64,000 nucleotides of DNA from the NCBI RefSeq assembly GCF_040361195.1, contig NZ_APNE01000010.1, one strand, 5' to 3'. A program made the position numbers and the translations under genes. The notes beneath the pieces are model-generated. The model was not told the origin of the DNA. It worked only from the letters and a program-made list of their open reading frames with translations, and did no database searches. Shown piece by piece: positions 25,789 through 34,142 of this stretch (the first letter of the stretch is position 1; each line of letters starts with the position of its first letter). The DNA comes from Salinisphaera hydrothermalis (GTDB lineage: Bacteria > Pseudomonadota > Gammaproteobacteria > Nevskiales > Salinisphaeraceae).

Positions 25789-25826
25789 AAAAAAAGCCGG
25801 CGCACCGCGACTCGCGATACGCCGGC
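25789..25826 (-). terminator. Rho-independent terminator after pyk
   Basis: On the minus strand GCCGGCG (25826-25820) and CGCCGGC (25802-25796) enclose a 17-nt loop that can pair further (CGCGA/TCGCG), followed by seven T. It separates pyk from the patatin gene. Confidence 0.9.
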
Positions 25827-25851
25827 CGTATCCTGCATCCCGGACCGTCGA

Positions 25852-27273
25852 TTATTCGACGGTGAGAATTTTCATCGTGTTGGTGCCGCCGGGGCCGGTG
25901 AAATCACCCTTGGTGATCAGCACGCGATGACCGGCGACCACATCGCCACGCTCCTTCAAGCAGGCCATGGCTTCCGTGCTCGGCACCATGCTATCCAGCT
26001 CGCTCGGTTTGAAGGCTACAGGATAGACGTTGCGGCACAGCGCCAGGTACTGCTCGGTGCGCGGGTAATGCGTGAGCGCGAAAATCGGCACCGGCGCGCC
26101 CTGACGCGACATGAGCATGGCCGTGGTGCCGGACTCGGTCAGCGAGATGATGGCATCGGCATGCATATGGCTGGCGGTATAGACCGTAGCCATGGCAATG
26201 GCCTCGTCGGTACGCCGGAAATGCGCGGCCAGACCGGCGGGCGAACGATCGGCGACGGCCTCACGCTCGGCGCCGAGACAGATACGGCTCATGGCCTCGA
26301 CCGTCTGCACCGGGTACTTGCCTACCGCCGATTCGGCCGAGAGCATGACGGCGTCGGTACCATCCAGCGTGGCGTTGGCCACGTCCAGCACCTCGGCGCG
26401 CGTCGGCGTCGGGTTTTCGATCATCGACTCCATCATCTGGGTCGCGGTGATTACCAGACGATTCATCTCGCGGGACTGGGCGATGATGCGTTTTTGTACG
26501 CCGGGCAGCTCGGGATCGCCGATTTCCACACCCAGATCGCCGCGCGCGACCATCACCACGTCCGACGCGCCGATGATTTCTTCCAGCGCGTCGAGCGCCT
26601 CGGCACGTTCGATCTTGGCGCAGAGACGGGCGTTGCCGCCGGCTTCGGTCATCAGGCGCCGGGCCTGGTGCATGTCGGAGGCGCCGCGCACGAACGACAC
26701 AGCCAGGAAGTCCACTTCCAGCTCGGCGGCGAGCTTGATGTCCTTCATGTCCTTATCGGTGAGGCCGCCGGCCGACAGGCCGCCGCCGCGCAGGTTCACG
26801 CCCTTGCGACCCGACAGCGTGCCGCCCACATCCACGCGGGTGACGATGCGCGGGCCCTCGACCGAGGTCACGGTCAGCGCGATGGCGCCGTCGTTGACCA
26901 TCAGCTGGCTGCCTTTCTTCACGTCCGCCAGCAGCGGCTTGAAGTAGATGGCGACCGCGTCCTTGGTGCCGGCGTCGGCGTCCATCTCGGTATCGAGTGT
27001 GAAGGTCTGGCCGTCCTCGAGCTCCACCGAACCGTCGGCGAAGGATTCGATGCGGATCTTGGGGCCCTGCAAGTCACCCAGCACGGCGACAGGCTTGCCC
27101 AGCTCCTTGGCCACGTCGCGCACGGTATTCACGCGTCGACGATGCTCTTCGGCAGCGCCGTGCGAGAAGTTGATGCGCACGGCATTGACGCCGGCTTCGA
27201 TCAACCGCTTCAAAGTTTCCGGACTGTCGCTGGCCGGGCCGAGGGTAGCGAGTATCTTGGTTTTGCGATGCAT
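25852..27273 (-). CDS. pyk: Pyruvate kinase
   Basis: Catalyses phosphoenolpyruvate + ADP to pyruvate + ATP in glycolysis. 473 residues, the length of E. coli PykA. Signature segments: TKILATLGPASDSPETLKRLIEAG, VRINFSHG, LQGPKIRI, the active-site lysine peptide LCAKIERAEAL, MVARGDLGVEI, and TATQMMESMIENPTPTRAEV. A C-terminal allosteric-type domain is present. Followed by a strong terminator. Confidence 0.97.
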   Translation of the reverse strand: MHRKTKILATLGPASDSPETLKRLIEAGVNAVRINFSHGAAEEHRRRVNTVRDVAKELGKPVAVLGDLQGPKIRIESFADGSVELEDGQTFTLDTEMDADAGTKDAVAIYFKPLLADVKKGSQLMVNDGAIALTVTSVEGPRIVTRVDVGGTLSGRKGVNLRGGGLSAGGLTDKDMKDIKLAAELEVDFLAVSFVRGASDMHQARRLMTEAGGNARLCAKIERAEALDALEEIIGASDVVMVARGDLGVEIGDPELPGVQKRIIAQSREMNRLVITATQMMESMIENPTPTRAEVLDVANATLDGTDAVMLSAESAVGKYPVQTVEAMSRICLGAEREAVADRSPAGLAAHFRRTDEAIAMATVYTASHMHADAIISLTESGTTAMLMSRQGAPVPIFALTHYPRTEQYLALCRNVYPVAFKPSELDSMVPSTEAMACLKERGDVVAGHRVLITKGDFTGPGGTNTMKILTVE

Positions 27274-27480
27274 GGCGGGGACGCTAGCACAACCATTTGA
27301 AAAGCGGCAGACCCTGTCGCCACGAGCCGCGTCAGATCATCGCTCCTGCCCGTAAAAACGGTCCCGCGCCGCGCAATCCCGCGCAGCTCTGCGCGCTCGA
27401 TCGCGGCGACTACACCCGGGGCGCCCTGTCGGGAGCGGACTCGTTAGACTGGCCCGGCCATTCTTCGCTTCCGGCTGGCG

Positions 27481-28662
27481 ATGCCCGCGAATCAACCCGG
27501 CATACCGACACGCGCCGCAATCCTCGTTCTGCTCTGGCTCACCGGCATGGCGATGCGGGCGCCGATTCTGGTGGCCTCCCCGCTCGGCCCGCGCATCGCC
27601 GACGCGCTGGACCTGAATCAGACCGGGGTCGGCGCACTGACCACGCTACCCGTGCTCGCGCTCGGGCTTGGCGCCATCCCCGCGGCCTGGCTGATCGCGC
27701 GGTTCGGCGCCCGCAATACGCTGATGATGGCGGTCGTGCTCACTGGACTGGCTTCGGCCGCTCGGGGCGCCGCGCCCGAGGCGACAATGCTGCTCACTGC
27801 GACCGCGGTGACCGGGCTCGGCATCGCCATCATGCAGCCCGCACTTCCGGCGCTGGTCGCGCGCTGGTGCCCGGGCTTCGTCGCTCTCGGCGCCACGGTC
27901 TATCTCAACGGCATGATGGTGGGTGAATTCATCGGCGCGGGGCTTACCCTGCCGGCGCTGCTGCCCGCGGTGGGCGACAGCTGGCGGGCGGCCCTGTTCG
28001 CGCTGTCGCTGCCGATCGTGCTTCTGGCGCCGTTCATGCTGCTGCCGCGCTTGCATGGCCGGCGCCCCACCCGCGACGAGGTCGCACATGGGCCGGACTG
28101 GCGCGATCCGCGCGTGTGGCGTTTCGGTGGGCTGCTCGGGCTGACCGCCTCGACCTTCTTTGGCCTCAACGCCTATATGGATGCCGTGCTGGCCAGCAAA
28201 CAGCTGTCCGCGCACGTCGGGCTGGTGTTGGGTATTTTCAACGCCGTGCAACTGTTCACGTCGTTGTTTCTGATGGCGACCATCCGGCGTGTTCTGGCCA
28301 CGCCTCGATTGCTGTTCGCGACCGTGGTGATCCACGTCGCCGGGCTGGCGGTGGTTCTAGCCAGCGGTTCGTTGTGGCTGATCGCCGGGGTGATCGCGAT
28401 CAGCTTCGCCTCCGCGGTCCAGCTCATCGCGCTGACCAGTCTGCCCTCGATCGTGCTCGCGCCGGAACGCGCCGGCGCAGTGGCCGCCGGCATGTTCGCG
28501 GTCGGCTATGTGCTGGCGTTCGTGCTGCCCCTGTGCGCGGGCGCGCTGATCGACGCCAGCGGCGCGATCGACAGCGCGCTCTATTTCCTGATCGGCCTGA
28601 ACCTGCTCTGCCTGCCGCTCGGCTGGACCACCACGACCGGGCTGGAAGCTCAGCGAGCGTAG
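27481..28662 (+). CDS. MFS transporter, CynX/NimT type
   Basis: 393 residues, 12 membrane segments. The opening LLWLTGMAMRAPILVASPLGPRI and LPVLALGLGAIPAAWLIARFGARNT (motif A region) match the CynX/NimT subfamily. Neighbouring uxuA and kdgK suggest, without proof, uptake of a sugar acid. Its last 13 bp overlap the 3' end of the convergent uxuA. Confidence 0.85.
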   Translation: MPANQPGIPTRAAILVLLWLTGMAMRAPILVASPLGPRIADALDLNQTGVGALTTLPVLALGLGAIPAAWLIARFGARNTLMMAVVLTGLASAARGAAPEATMLLTATAVTGLGIAIMQPALPALVARWCPGFVALGATVYLNGMMVGEFIGAGLTLPALLPAVGDSWRAALFALSLPIVLLAPFMLLPRLHGRRPTRDEVAHGPDWRDPRVWRFGGLLGLTASTFFGLNAYMDAVLASKQLSAHVGLVLGIFNAVQLFTSLFLMATIRRVLATPRLLFATVVIHVAGLAVVLASGSLWLIAGVIAISFASAVQLIALTSLPSIVLAPERAGAVAAGMFAVGYVLAFVLPLCAGALIDASGAIDSALYFLIGLNLLCLPLGWTTTTGLEAQRA

Positions 28663-29825
28663 CGCAGCCCGGCTTCCAACCCGCGCAGCTCGGCCAGCCC
28701 GCGTAGCCGGCCATAGAGCGGATAGCCGGGGCGCGTATCGCGCGCGCCATCACCCAACAGATGATGGCCATGGTCGGCCCGCACCGGCAATGCCCGGCCG
28801 CCGGCGGCGATGCGTCGATCCTCCTCGGCCAGCAGCACGGCCATGACACCGGGGATATCGCCGTCACCGCCCAGGTGTTCGGCCTCGGCGAAGGAACGCG
28901 GATCGACCAGATCGCGGGCGACCGAGCGCAGATGCGCGAAATGGATACGCGGGGCGAACTCGCGCGCCATCGCCACCAGATCATTGTCGGCCGCCGCCCC
29001 GTACGAGCCGGTACAGAACGTCAGCCCGTGGGCCGGGCTGTCCACGGCGTCGAGAATCCAGCGCACGTCGGCCGCGCTGGAGACGATGCGCGGCAGTCCG
29101 AATAACGGTCGCGGCGGGTCGTCCGGATGAAGCGCCAGCTTCACCCCGGCGGCCTCGGCGACCGGCACCACGCGTTCGAGAAAATAACGCAGATTCTCGC
29201 GCAGACGGGCGTGATCGATGTCGCGATAGGCCGCGATCGCGTCGCGGAAACCCGCCAGGTCGTAGCCGGCATCGGCGCCGGGCAGGCCGGCCGTGACGTT
29301 ATCGATCAGGCGCCGGCGGGCCGACTCGTCCATGGCCTCGAAACAGGCCCGGGCCGCGGCCCGCTCAGCGTCGTCGTAGTCGTGTTCCGCCCCGGGACGC
29401 TCAAGCAGAAACAGATCGAACGCCGCGCAGGCGATGTAATCGAAGGCCAGCGCGGTGCCGCCGCCCGGCAGCGCACGGGCCAGCTCGGTTCGCGTCCAGT
29501 CGGCCACCGGCATGAAGTTGTAGGCCACGGTCCGGATTCCGGCGGCGCCGAGCCGGCGTAGCGTCGTGGCCCAGGCATCGATATCGGCATCGCGCCCCGG
29601 CGCTCCGGTCCGGATCGCCTCGGTGAGCGGAATGCTCTCGACCACCGACCAGGTCAGCCCCGCGGCCTCGATCGCCGCCTTGCGCTCGGCGATCGCCGCC
29701 GCCGGCCAGGCGGTATCGTTGTCGATCTCGTGCAGAGCCGTGACGATACCGGTCGCGCCGGTCTGGCGGATCTCGGCGAGCGTGATCGGGTCCGGCGGAC
29801 CGAACCAGCGCCAGGTATATTCCAT
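28650..29825 (-). CDS. uxuA: Mannonate dehydratase UxuA
   Basis: Removes water from D-mannonate to give 2-keto-3-deoxygluconate in hexuronate catabolism. 391 residues, TIM barrel. Landmarks: MEYTWRWFGPPDPITL with RQTGATGIVTALH, WSVVESIPL, metal-site segments KLALHPDDPP and TFCTGSYG, IHFAHLR, and RADHGH. Its product is the substrate of KdgK encoded by the divergent operon, so the two operons share a pathway. Confidence 0.95.
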   Translation of the reverse strand: MEYTWRWFGPPDPITLAEIRQTGATGIVTALHEIDNDTAWPAAAIAERKAAIEAAGLTWSVVESIPLTEAIRTGAPGRDADIDAWATTLRRLGAAGIRTVAYNFMPVADWTRTELARALPGGGTALAFDYIACAAFDLFLLERPGAEHDYDDAERAAARACFEAMDESARRRLIDNVTAGLPGADAGYDLAGFRDAIAAYRDIDHARLRENLRYFLERVVPVAEAAGVKLALHPDDPPRPLFGLPRIVSSAADVRWILDAVDSPAHGLTFCTGSYGAAADNDLVAMAREFAPRIHFAHLRSVARDLVDPRSFAEAEHLGGDGDIPGVMAVLLAEEDRRIAAGGRALPVRADHGHHLLGDGARDTRPGYPLYGRLRGLAELRGLEAGLRYAR

Positions 29826-29869
29826 GGTGATCTCCTCTTGTTCGCGGGCCTTCGCGGGATCGGCAGGCG

Positions 29870-29940
29870 CCGGCCGCGATGTCTATACTTGCGCTATAAC
29901 GAAACGAAAACGTCATCATCGGCCAAGCGGGCCCGCTTGG
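29870..29940. promoter_or_regulatory. Divergent control region uxuA / LacI-type regulator
   Basis: Holds an 18-bp perfect palindrome CCAAGCGGGCCCGCTTGG (29923-29940) and, next to it, an AT-richer stretch with TATACT (29884) and TATAAC (29895) suited as -10 elements. The palindrome is a candidate operator for the LacI-type protein; -35 elements are poor, so promoter positions are tentative. Confidence 0.4.
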
Positions 29941-30020
29941 TCGAACGATGGTCATTTGCGCCCCGTGTTCGTTGCCGCGGCCTGTCCGCGACGAACGCGG
30001 GTGGTGTAACGAGGAGTCCG

Positions 30021-31076
30021 ATGAGCGATTCGTGGCCGCTGCAGGCCCAGGACAACACACGCCGGCCCACCATTCGCGATGTCGCGCGCGATGCGGGCAT
30101 TTCGAAGACCAGCGTCTCGCGTTATTTCGGCGAGGAACGGCATCGCCTGTCCGAAGCGATGCAGGCCCGGATCGAGCGCTCGGTGGAACGGCTCGGCTTC
30201 CGGCCGGACCGGATCGCGGCCAGCCTACGCGGCGGCCGGACACGACTCATCGGCGCGCTGGTCGCCGATATCCGCAATCCCTACAGCGTCGCGCTGATCC
30301 ATGCGGCCGAGCGTGCCTGTGGCGACGCCGGCTATTCGCTGATGGTCTGCAACACCGACAACGACGAAACGCTCGAGCGGCGTCATCTGGACGTGCTGGA
30401 CGGCTACAGCGTGGACGGCCTGATCGTGAACACGGTCGGGCGCAATACGGAAGCGCTGGAAGCGATGCGCCAGCGCGGCATCCCCATGGTGCTGGTCGAT
30501 CGCCAGATCGAGGTGCTGGACTGCGACATGGTGGGGCTGGACGATGAAGCTGCCGTCGCCGACGCCATCGATCATCTGGTGGCGCGCGGCTTCGAACGAC
30601 TCGAACTGATCATCGAGCCGGTGGCCGGCATCAGTTCGCGCCAGGCGCGCGCCGAGGCGTTCGAGGCCGAATGCCGGCGCCGCAGCCTGGACGCCACGGT
30701 GTACGAGGCGATTATTGAAGAAGCCGCTGTCGAAGCGGCCGATTCGGCCGCACTCGACCAGCGGCTGACCGAACTGCTTGCCGAACCGCGGCCGACCGCC
30801 GTGCTGTGCGCCAACGGCGTGGTGACGCTGGCCGTGTGTCATGCGCTGCAGCGGCTGGGCGGCTTCGACCGGCTTGGCGTGCTCGGCATCGACGAACTCG
30901 CGTGGTGCGCCCTGGCCGGCCCGGGTATTTCGACCCTGGCGCAGCCGGTCGACGCCATCGGCCGGCGCGCGATCGATACGCTGCTGGCGCGGATCGACGG
31001 CGATGCCACGCCCGCGGCGATCCATCGCCTGCCTGCCACGCTCAACGTTCGCGGTTCGACCGCGCCCGCGGCATGA
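30021..31076 (+). CDS. LacI-family regulator of hexuronate genes (KdgR-like)
   Basis: 351 residues. N-terminal helix-turn-helix PTIRDVARDAGISKTSVSRYF with hinge helix FRPDRIAASLRGG, then a periplasmic-binding-like ligand domain. It is divergent from uxuA and overlaps kdgK (ATGA), so it probably controls both and may sense 2-keto-3-deoxygluconate or its phosphate. The DNA-binding helix has SVSRYFG where most members have TVSRVLN. ATG at 30021 follows GAGGAG by 7 bp. Confidence 0.9.
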   Translation: MSDSWPLQAQDNTRRPTIRDVARDAGISKTSVSRYFGEERHRLSEAMQARIERSVERLGFRPDRIAASLRGGRTRLIGALVADIRNPYSVALIHAAERACGDAGYSLMVCNTDNDETLERRHLDVLDGYSVDGLIVNTVGRNTEALEAMRQRGIPMVLVDRQIEVLDCDMVGLDDEAAVADAIDHLVARGFERLELIIEPVAGISSRQARAEAFEAECRRRSLDATVYEAIIEEAAVEAADSAALDQRLTELLAEPRPTAVLCANGVVTLAVCHALQRLGGFDRLGVLGIDELAWCALAGPGISTLAQPVDAIGRRAIDTLLARIDGDATPAAIHRLPATLNVRGSTAPAA

Positions 31077-32020
31077 CGGCGGCCAACGATGCAACCCGCG
31101 TGGATGTGGTGACGTTCGGCGAGAGCATGGCGCTGTTCGCAGCCGATACGCCGGGCGATCTGGCCCAAGTCGCGCATTTCACGCGTCGTCTGGCCGGGGC
31201 CGACAGCAACGTGGCGATCGGCCTGTCGCGGCTCGGCCTGCGTGTGGATTGGACCAGCCGTGTCGGTAACGATGCCTTCGGTCGCTTCATCCTGGCTTCG
31301 TTGGCGGCCGAAGGCATCGACTGCGGGCACGTCGTAGTGGATCAGGCGCGCCCTACCGGGCTGCAGATCAAGTCCCGCACCAAGGACGGCAGCGATCCGG
31401 AAACCGAGTATTTCCGCCACGGCTCCGCGGCCAGCGCGCTGGCGCCGGACGATCTGCCCGCCGAACGCATGCACCACGCCCGCCATCTGCACTGCACCGG
31501 CATTCCGGCCGCCATCAGCGAATCGGCGCAGGCGCTTTGTCATCACGCCATGGACGCCATGCGCGCGGCGGGCGGCACGATCTCGTTCGATCCCAATCTG
31601 CGGCCCAGCCTGTGGCCCAGCACGCAAGCCATGCGCGAGGCCATCAACGCACTGGCCGCCAAGGCCGACTGGGTACTCCCCGGCATCGACGAAGGCGAGA
31701 TCCTGACCGGGTCACGCGATCCCGCGGCGATCGCCGAACACTATCTCGCAGCGGGCTCGAACGAAGTCGTAGTCAAACTCGGCGCCGAAGGCGCGTACTG
31801 GCAATCGGCCGATGCCCACACGCGGGTCGCCGGTTGTCCGGTGGCGCACGTCGTGGATACGGTCGGCGCGGGCGACGGCTTTGCCGTGGGCTTCATCAGC
31901 GCCCGGCTCGAGGGTCTGGCACCGAGCGTCGCCGTGGCACGCGCCAACGCCATCGCCGCGCGCGTCATTCAGTACCCCGGAGACTCGGACGGCCTGCCGC
32001 GACGACACGAACTGACGTGA
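31073..32020 (+). CDS. kdgK: 2-dehydro-3-deoxygluconokinase KdgK
   Basis: PfkB-family kinase that phosphorylates 2-keto-3-deoxygluconate to KDPG, feeding the Entner-Doudoroff aldolase. 315 residues. VVTFGESMALFAA at the N-terminus, RLAGADSNVAIGLSRLG, the PfkB signature VDTVGAGDGFAVGF with the catalytic aspartate, and WVLPGIDEGEILTG are seen. ATG at 31073 overlaps the regulator stop; the kinase consumes what UxuA makes. Confidence 0.94.
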   Translation: MTAANDATRVDVVTFGESMALFAADTPGDLAQVAHFTRRLAGADSNVAIGLSRLGLRVDWTSRVGNDAFGRFILASLAAEGIDCGHVVVDQARPTGLQIKSRTKDGSDPETEYFRHGSAASALAPDDLPAERMHHARHLHCTGIPAAISESAQALCHHAMDAMRAAGGTISFDPNLRPSLWPSTQAMREAINALAAKADWVLPGIDEGEILTGSRDPAAIAEHYLAAGSNEVVVKLGAEGAYWQSADAHTRVAGCPVAHVVDTVGAGDGFAVGFISARLEGLAPSVAVARANAIAARVIQYPGDSDGLPRRHELT

Positions 32021-32022
32021 TC

Positions 32023-32058
32023 GACGCGAGCGCCGGCCGCGCGCGCGGCTGCCGCGTC
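32023..32058. terminator. GC-rich hairpin between convergent kdgK and lipoprotein gene
   Basis: Outer arms GACGCG (32023-32028) and CGCGTC (32053-32058) with inner GCCG/CGGC pairing, starting 3 bp after the kdgK stop. No T-tract. Confidence 0.3.
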
Positions 32059-32062
32059 ACGC

Positions 32063-32308
32063 TCAATCCCGGTCGCCCCAGTGGTCGCGGTCGTCGTTGT
32101 CGCGACGATAGTCGCGGTAGTGATCGTCATCGCGGCGATCGTCTCGATAGCCGTCGTCATCCCGCCGATGATCGCTGTCGTAGTATCGATCGTGATCGAC
32201 GCGGTAGCCGCGATCGTCGTGGTGGCGCCAGCCGTCGTGATCGTGGTACGGCTCGACACAAGCCGCCAGCACCATCAGCAGAGGCAGCGCAAAGAGCAGT
32301 CGTTTCAT
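32063..32308 (-). CDS. Small Asp/Arg/His/Tyr-rich lipoprotein
   Basis: 81 residues. Type II signal peptide MKRLLFALPLLMVLAAC with lipobox LAAC; the mature part of about 65 residues is almost only D, R, H, Y and G in repeats such as RRDDDGYRDDRR and DHYRDYRRDND. No recognisable fold. The composition would suit metal or polyanion binding at the envelope, which is speculation. The start is set by the signal peptide; the open frame continues upstream without coding character. Confidence 0.7.
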   Translation of the reverse strand: MKRLLFALPLLMVLAACVEPYHDHDGWRHHDDRGYRVDHDRYYDSDHRRDDDGYRDDRRDDDHYRDYRRDNDDRDHWGDRD

Positions 32309-32513
32309 GTCGTGACTCCGTCGGCTTCGGAATGTACAACTTATGCTGAACAATCTGAACGAGACATGACACACGCGTGGCGGGCCTTGTCGAACCCGCC
32401 CGCAAGATACGAGCGATGCGACCTCATCTCGCGGCGCGTCATACGGTATCGTCAGTGCGGCCCGACGCAACGACACGACGCAACACGATGACCTTCGGCG
32501 CCAAACCCAATCC

Positions 32514-32852
32514 ATGAGCCGTGCTCGCTATCCGCACACGCCGGACGGCCGATATTTCGTCGCCCGTAACCGCCTCTGGCGCTGCACCGATCCGTCGCTC
32601 GACGAGGCGCAACGCCAGGCCTGGGTATCGGCCCTGATGGCGGCCCGTCGCGCTATCCGCGATGCCCGGGACGATGCCTCCGTCCGAGCGGCCCGGCAAC
32701 AGGTCCAGAAAGCCAAGGAAGCACTCGGCGAACGCGGGCCGGTCTGGTGGGATGACGGCGCCGCTGACGAAACACGCCGGTCGCCGGCGAACTCGTCGTA
32801 CGCCGATTGGTGGGCTAGCCTTAGCGCGGAGGAACGCCGGGCCGGCGGCTAA
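32514..32852 (+). CDS. Hypothetical protein, 112 residues
   Basis: Begins MSRARYPHTPDGRYFVARNR LWRCTDPSL-like, an arrangement I have seen in uncharacterised proteobacterial proteins but cannot assign. The middle is a charged helix (residues 30-70, rich in Ala, Arg, Gln and Lys), and the C-terminus has WWASLSAEER. No signal or membrane segment. The last 4 bp overlap the convergent permease gene. Confidence 0.65.
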   Translation: MSRARYPHTPDGRYFVARNRLWRCTDPSLDEAQRQAWVSALMAARRAIRDARDDASVRAARQQVQKAKEALGERGPVWWDDGAADETRRSPANSSYADWWASLSAEERRAGG

Positions 32853-34030
32853 TCAGATTTCGGTGGGAGCCGCTCGCCCCCGTTGCCGTTGCCATTTGAC
32901 GACTCCTCGCGTTCGGCGTGCCGCTCGGAGAGAAAATCGCCCAGGTTGTGTAGCACGTCGATGTGCTCGCTCAGCGTGCGTACGGCCACCAGCAACGGCA
33001 CGGCCACGACCATGCCGACCACGGACCACAGCCAGGCCCAGAACGAGACGCTGATGAACACGACCACCGTATTGAGCCGCAAGTTGCGCCCGACCAGATA
33101 CGGCGTGACGAACTGGCCTTCGATGATGCTGATGCCCAGATAGATGCCGCCAGCGATCGGCGCCCAACCGATCCAGTGGAAACTGAGCGCGGCGACGATC
33201 GTTACCAATACGATGCCGGCAGCCGCGCCCAAATACGGAATGAAATTCAGCAGAAACGCGATCAGCCCGATCAGCAACGCGTTGGGCAGGCCGAACAGCG
33301 CCATGGCGCTGCCGAGCACGATCCCGACGCCCAGATTGATCAGCGTGATCGTGAGCAGGTAGCGCGAGAGCTTGCGCTCGATATTGAACGCGATCTCCAC
33401 TGCGCGCCGCTTGTCCCGGAACGTGGGCAATACATGCACGATTTTTTCGTAGAACATGTCGCCCGAGGCCAACAGGAACAGCAGCAGCACGAGCGTAAAT
33501 ACGAACTGGCCGAGAATCGCCGGCGCCAGCATGATCGCGGTCGCCGCCATACCACGCTGCTTGACCTCGACCTTCTCGACGTGGTGATCGTCCGTCGGTT
33601 TCGTCAACTTCTCGATTTTGGCGTTGATTTCCATCAACCCGTTCATCGAGCGCGACAGCTCGGCCACGCGTTGCTGGATCTGGCGTTCGATACGCGGCGC
33701 GTTATCGATCCAGTCCGACGCCGGTACGGTCAGCGCCGACACCAACCCGAGAAACAGCATCAGCAACACCGCCACAATCCCGAACGACGATACGACGGTG
33801 GGGATGCCACGACGATCGAATACCCGCCGGACCGGGCCGAACACCATGGCCAGCAGGAACGCGAGCACCACGGGCACGAGGAAATCCTTGGCGATGCTCA
33901 GCACGCCGATACAGGCGAATACGAACAAGCCGATCAACGCAATCCGAGCCCCACAGGCCAGACGTTGCGCCGATCGGCTCGTCGTCGTTTCCGCCGTGCT
34001 ATCGCGGTCGTCGCTCCCTCGCTCGCTCAA
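32849..34030 (-). CDS. AI-2E family transporter (PerM/YdiK-like permease)
   Basis: 393 residues with about eight membrane segments: a pair at the N-terminus (VLSIAKDFLVPVVLAFLLAMVFGPVRRVF), a large central soluble part (residues 100-160), and a C-terminal group with the conserved PNALLIGLIAFLLNFIPYLGAAAG and EGQFVTPYLVGRNLRLN. Members have been linked to export of autoinducer-2 or to Na+/H+ exchange; function here is open. The C-terminus is a Gly/Asn-rich tail. Confidence 0.9.
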   Translation of the reverse strand: MSERGSDDRDSTAETTTSRSAQRLACGARIALIGLFVFACIGVLSIAKDFLVPVVLAFLLAMVFGPVRRVFDRRGIPTVVSSFGIVAVLLMLFLGLVSALTVPASDWIDNAPRIERQIQQRVAELSRSMNGLMEINAKIEKLTKPTDDHHVEKVEVKQRGMAATAIMLAPAILGQFVFTLVLLLFLLASGDMFYEKIVHVLPTFRDKRRAVEIAFNIERKLSRYLLTITLINLGVGIVLGSAMALFGLPNALLIGLIAFLLNFIPYLGAAAGIVLVTIVAALSFHWIGWAPIAGGIYLGISIIEGQFVTPYLVGRNLRLNTVVVFISVSFWAWLWSVVGMVVAVPLLVAVRTLSEHIDVLHNLGDFLSERHAEREESSNGNGNGGERLPPKSD

Positions 34031-34142
34031 GCCTGCTCCTCGCTCCCGACCGGCACGTCGGGCATGCCATCGTCAGAACATAGAACAGTGCCGTGGTTAC
34101 GACCATAGGCATTTATACGAGTATCAGGGCGGCCCTTCGCGC

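Noticed and set aside
24718..27300. Plus-strand open frame of 860 codons across maf, patatin and pyk
   Set aside because: It runs opposite three conserved genes and a terminator and has the composition of an antisense shadow (His, Arg, Gly, Gln).
31969..32259. Thr/Ile repeat protein on the minus strand
   Set aside because: It is another frame of the low-complexity D/R/H/Y lipoprotein gene; the lipoprotein frame has a signal peptide and lipobox, this one does not.
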